Shown here: one piece after another, positions 5,656 to 8,176 of the stretch
Position numbering within the stretch: the stretch's first letter is position 1
Layout: each line of letters opens with the position of its first letter
From: Flavobacteriales bacterium UBA4011
Lineage (GTDB): Bacteria > Bacteroidota > Bacteroidia > Flavobacteriales_D > Crocinitomicaceae
Assembly (NCBI GenBank): GCA_002384725.1
Contig: DGBF01000084.1
Location: 1-8,176, forward strand
Length of the DNA stretch: 8,176 nt
Reading direction: 5' to 3'
Program-made: the position numbers and the translations under genes
Notes under the pieces: model-generated
The model's database searches: none
What the model saw: the letters and a program-made list of their open reading frames with translations, nothing else
What the model was told of the DNA's origin: nothing

Positions 5656-7266
5656 TTGAAAAAAGCAAAACTCATAATAACCTTATTGTTCTTGGCAAGC
5701 ATATCATTTAATTATGCCCAGAGTAAAGTCGGTTCTTTAAGAATTATTTGGGAGAATGAATCCTTGTTAGATACCGTTCGCTTTAAGGCTATTAATGATT
5801 TTTATAGCAATAATACTCAAAGCGACCCAGATAGTTCTTTAATACTTGCTGAATTTCATTATAAATTAGCTAAACAAAAAGGGAATCGAAAAGAAGAAGC
5901 TCTAGCACTAAATGAGAAAGCTATTGTTTTTTTTATGCTTGGCTATAAATTAGATAAAATAAATACTTTACTGCAAGAAGTATTGGCCATTTATACTGAA
6001 TTGAAAAATTATAATGGATTAGCATCTACAAAAAATAACCTTGCCACCCTATTTCAACACCAAGGTGACTCTCAATCTGCTATAGATTATTACACTGAAG
6101 CCATAGCCTTATATAAGGCACAAAAAAACAACACTAAGGTTGCCGATGTATTAAACAACATTGCAGGAATATATCAGTCTGTGGAATTATATGAATTAGC
6201 CTTGCCAAATTATAAAGAGGCTATAAATATTTACAAAGAAAAAGGATCGGAAGAAAAAGCTGGTTTTCTTTGGTTAAATACTGCGGTCCTTTATACTAAA
6301 ACTGGACGAACCAAAATTGCCAGAGAGCATTTTCAGAAAGCATACTCATTATTAAAAGCAAAAAACGATATATATTACCTTCCGGAATATTTTTATCATA
6401 TGGCCGATTTCTATCAGGGCATCGGAAACACCCATAGTGCGAGTATAATGATTGAAAAGGGATTGAAAATCCTCGCAGAAACAGATAATAAAGAGAGAAT
6501 TATATCTTTTAAACTTTTTAAAGCTAAATTGATTTTAGATTCAGATTTCGAACATGCTTATCTTATCGCGGAAGAATTAAAAGAACCAATCCTTAATGGG
6601 ACGAATAAATCATATAAATCTGCACTGTTTCAACTCTTGTATAAAAGCTTTAAAAAGCAAGGGAAATTCGAAATAGCACTGGAAATGAATGAGCAATATT
6701 TGCTGTATGCAGATAGTGTTCTAATAGAGGAAAATAAGACTATAATTGTTAGAGAAGCGTTACAAGCCGATTACAACGCTAAGCTATTTGATAATCGATT
6801 AGAGGCCGACAAAAAAGAAGCTCAATTAAAATTGAAACATTGGAGATTGGTTTATTCTCTTGTTCTGATTGGTGCGATAATTATCCTAATTTTATTTTTC
6901 TACTACCGTTTTCGAATCAAGAAAAATCAAGAAAAACGAGATTTACTATTAGATGAAATAGAAAAGCTTAAAACCAATGCAAATAAAGAATTAATGGTTG
7001 ATTCCAATAAGTTTGAGTTATCTAGAAAGAAATTAGAAACGAAACTAGATAGAATCTTGAATGAAACAGACTGGAATGTATTGCAAATTTTATTGAACGA
7101 TCCATTAAGTACGAATAAAGAAATAGCCGAAAAAGCTTTTATGAGTATTGATGGAATTGGGTCTTCCTTGCGAAGAATGTATGAATATTTCGAGATCAAA
7201 GAATCGAAATACAAAAAGATATCATTATTGCTAGAAGCAATTAAGATTTCTAACAAATCATTGTAG
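5656..7266 (+). CDS. Membrane-anchored TPR sensor with C-terminal HTH (one-component regulator), 536 aa
   Basis: Residues 1-21 form a signal peptide (KLIITLLFLASISFNYAQ). TPR-like helical repeats follow, the clearest at about 123-156, 162-196, 202-235 and 243-273, with degenerate ones on both sides (about 60-115 and 320-355). One membrane span is at about 398-417 (LVLIGAIIILILFFYYRF), then a charged coiled coil (about 419-468), then a helix-turn-helix at about 472-528 with TNKEIAEKAFMSIDG and SSLRRMYEYF, similar to the LuxR/response-regulator type HTH. This order is a known Bacteroidota architecture: periplasmic TPR sensing part, cytoplasmic DNA-binding end. No kinase or receiver domain is present. 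The ligand and targets are unknown. The start is unusual: there is no in-frame ATG, and TTG at 5656 is best because it gives a normal signal peptide and lies after an A-rich leader aligned with that of the gene at 5125. An ATT at 5641 (reading KKFNLKKAK onward) is an alternative. The gene is strongly AT-rich. Confidence 0.82.
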   Translation: MKKAKLIITLLFLASISFNYAQSKVGSLRIIWENESLLDTVRFKAINDFYSNNTQSDPDSSLILAEFHYKLAKQKGNRKEEALALNEKAIVFFMLGYKLDKINTLLQEVLAIYTELKNYNGLASTKNNLATLFQHQGDSQSAIDYYTEAIALYKAQKNNTKVADVLNNIAGIYQSVELYELALPNYKEAINIYKEKGSEEKAGFLWLNTAVLYTKTGRTKIAREHFQKAYSLLKAKNDIYYLPEYFYHMADFYQGIGNTHSASIMIEKGLKILAETDNKERIISFKLFKAKLILDSDFEHAYLIAEELKEPILNGTNKSYKSALFQLLYKSFKKQGKFEIALEMNEQYLLYADSVLIEENKTIIVREALQADYNAKLFDNRLEADKKEAQLKLKHWRLVYSLVLIGAIIILILFFYYRFRIKKNQEKRDLLLDEIEKLKTNANKELMVDSNKFELSRKKLETKLDRILNETDWNVLQILLNDPLSTNKEIAEKAFMSIDGIGSSLRRMYEYFEIKESKYKKISLLLEAIKISNKSL

Positions 7267-7299
7267 AGCTTTTAATTCTACTTTTTTTGTGTAAAAGGC

Positions 7300-7331
7300 A
7301 TACTTTCACCTTTAGACGTGAAGTGTTTTTT
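7300..7331 (+). terminator. Possible imperfect rho-independent terminator after the regulator gene
   Basis: ATACTTTCAC (7300-7309) can pair with GTGAAGTGT (7318-7326) with one bulged T and one G-U around an 8-nt loop, followed by a T run to 7331. It lies 34 bp after the stop codon of the regulator. The stem is AT-rich and imperfect, so termination may be partial. Confidence 0.4.
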
Positions 7332-7374
7332 AAGCAACTGTTGTAGATTCGCAGTCAATTAAAAAATAAAAACT

Positions 7375-8049
7375 ATGAAAAAATTTCTATTTATACTAGG
7401 TATTGCTTTAGGGCTAACGCAAACAACACAAGCTCAAGTTGGTTGCGACATGATGAGTTTAATCGTTAACGTATCAGATACTGATATGGTTAAATTATAT
7501 CATCCGGGTCATTATTTAACTTGGCCACAAAATGAGAATGTTATTGTGTGGGAAATTACAGATATGCAAGGCAACCTTATTGCTGAAGATACTATAATTA
7601 ATAATAGTGGTTTTTTGTTTTATCACAATACTCCTTTAACAGATACAATGAATGTTTTTGCGCTTTTAACAAATGACTCTGCTGGAGTTGCATGTGTGAT
7701 ATACGACCAATTGTATTGGAAAGTAACAGAAGTTATCCCCGGTTCTTTTATTGGAAGATGGGAATTTGTGTATGGTAATGTTGGTGGTAATTTAGGTATG
7801 GATGAAACCGAAGCATCTACGGCAAGTGTATATCCAAACCCTTCAAATGACATAATAAATATAAGTTTAGATAAAGGTGAACTTTTAAAAATAGAGCTCT
7901 ATAGCATGACAGGTAGACTATTATTTAAACAGTATTTAAATTCCAGTACCTATACATTAAACATAGGCGATTATCCTTCTGGCAGCTATCTGGTTAGAGT
8001 TTTTAACCAAAATAATGATGTCACAAACACAAAGATTTTAAAAAAATAG
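7375..8049 (+). CDS. Secreted protein with type IX secretion (type A) C-terminal sorting domain, 224 aa
   Basis: A signal peptide occupies residues 1-20 (ending TTQAQ). The middle (about 22-145) has no family I recognise: it is rich in beta-type residues, has cysteines at about 24 and 106, and contains the stretch NENVIVWEITDMQGNLIAED. The last ~75 residues are a classic Por-secretion (T9SS) sorting domain: SVYPNPSNDIINISL, then ELYSMTGRLLF, then YPSGSYLVRVF and the terminal basic TKILKK. The protein is therefore exported by Sec, passed through the outer membrane by T9SS, and released or attached to the surface. The ATG follows an A-rich leader (ATTAAAAAATAAAAACT) typical of the phylum. It starts 108 bp after the regulator gene, with a possible weak terminator between them. 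Its stop codon is followed within 6 bp by the attC-like element C, the arrangement expected of a gene cassette. Confidence 0.9.
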   Translation: MKKFLFILGIALGLTQTTQAQVGCDMMSLIVNVSDTDMVKLYHPGHYLTWPQNENVIVWEITDMQGNLIAEDTIINNSGFLFYHNTPLTDTMNVFALLTNDSAGVACVIYDQLYWKVTEVIPGSFIGRWEFVYGNVGGNLGMDETEASTASVYPNPSNDIINISLDKGELLKIELYSMTGRLLFKQYLNSSTYTLNIGDYPSGSYLVRVFNQNNDVTNTKILKK

Positions 8050-8054
8050 CGCTC

Positions 8055-8176
8055 GCTAACAGCACCTGCAAGAAATTGGCGGTTCCGTGGTTAAATGAAG
8101 CTTTGTGCTTCTTATCAAGTTCAGTGCTGGCAGACAGTTTTCGTCTCCGAAATCGCCAACTTCTTGTAGCTGCAAA
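8055..8176 (+). repeat. attC-like element C, running off the right edge
   Basis: GCTAAC (8055-8060) is followed by a 20-bp arm starting GCACCTGCAAGAAATT (8062-8081). Its imperfect inverted copy lies at 8154-8173 (17 of 20 positions pair). Between the arms are two small hairpins: GAAGC/GCTTC (about 8097-8112) and AGAC/GTCT (about 8132-8145). The last bases, TAGCTGCAAA, equal the ten bases that in element B are followed by CCGTTAGC. If the same follows here, the site closes with GTTAGC, pairing with the GCTAAC at the left. A length of about 130 nt with a long variable stem is comparable to large chromosomal-integron attC sites. It starts directly after the T9SS gene. Confidence 0.6.

Noticed and set aside
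6927..7853. Minus-strand frames at 6927-7256 and 7623-7853
   Set aside because: Both lie antisense inside well-supported plus-strand genes (the regulator HTH region and the T9SS protein) and have no protein features of their own.

Overview
The window looks like a chromosomal segment of a Bacteroidota bacterium, probably from the Flavobacteriales. The evidence is a DUF2723 (GT117-type) membrane protein, a protein with a type IX secretion (T9SS) C-terminal sorting domain, a Bacteroidota-type promoter (TTG, 19 bp, TAnnTTTG) in front of a tRNA gene, and A-rich leaders instead of strong Shine-Dalgarno sites. Lineage below phylum is inference.

Layout. Bases 1-3270 (minus strand) hold 1090 codons of a large multi-spanning DUF2723 protein whose C-terminus lies beyond the left edge. 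A short intergenic stretch carries the promoter of a tRNA-Gln(UUG) gene (3539-3611, plus strand), which is followed by a rho-independent terminator. To the right the character changes: from about 3650 the DNA is visibly more AT-rich and looks like accessory DNA. It holds a 163-aa secreted or membrane protein of unknown function (minus), remnants of an IS3-family and an IS481-family transposase in divergent orientation, a frameshifted and truncated T9SS-type secreted protein gene, a 536-aa TPR/transmembrane/HTH regulator, and an intact 224-aa T9SS-sorted secreted protein.

The most interesting signal is a set of palindromic elements with integron attC-like architecture (R''=..AAC, L'', variable stem, L', R'=GTT..). 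One lies at 3868-3935, directly downstream of the 163-aa gene on its strand. One is at 5013-5105, just upstream of the T9SS pseudogene. One at 8055-8176 lies directly after the 224-aa T9SS gene and runs off the window. The second and third share their terminal sequences (TAACAGCA at the left, TAGCTGCAAA at the right). Weaker echoes of the same junction occur before the regulator gene and before the 224-aa gene. My reading is that 3868-8176 is a decayed cassette-like array in which each gene is followed by a recombination-site-like hairpin, here carrying secreted and surface-protein genes and no integrase. Simple palindromic intergenic repeats remain a real alternative.

Working together: the DUF2723 protein and tRNA are ordinary core genes. 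The regulator has a signal peptide and periplasmic TPRs, one membrane span, and a cytoplasmic coiled coil and HTH. It could sense an envelope signal and control nearby genes such as the T9SS cargo gene 108 bp downstream, but that link is only inferred from proximity.
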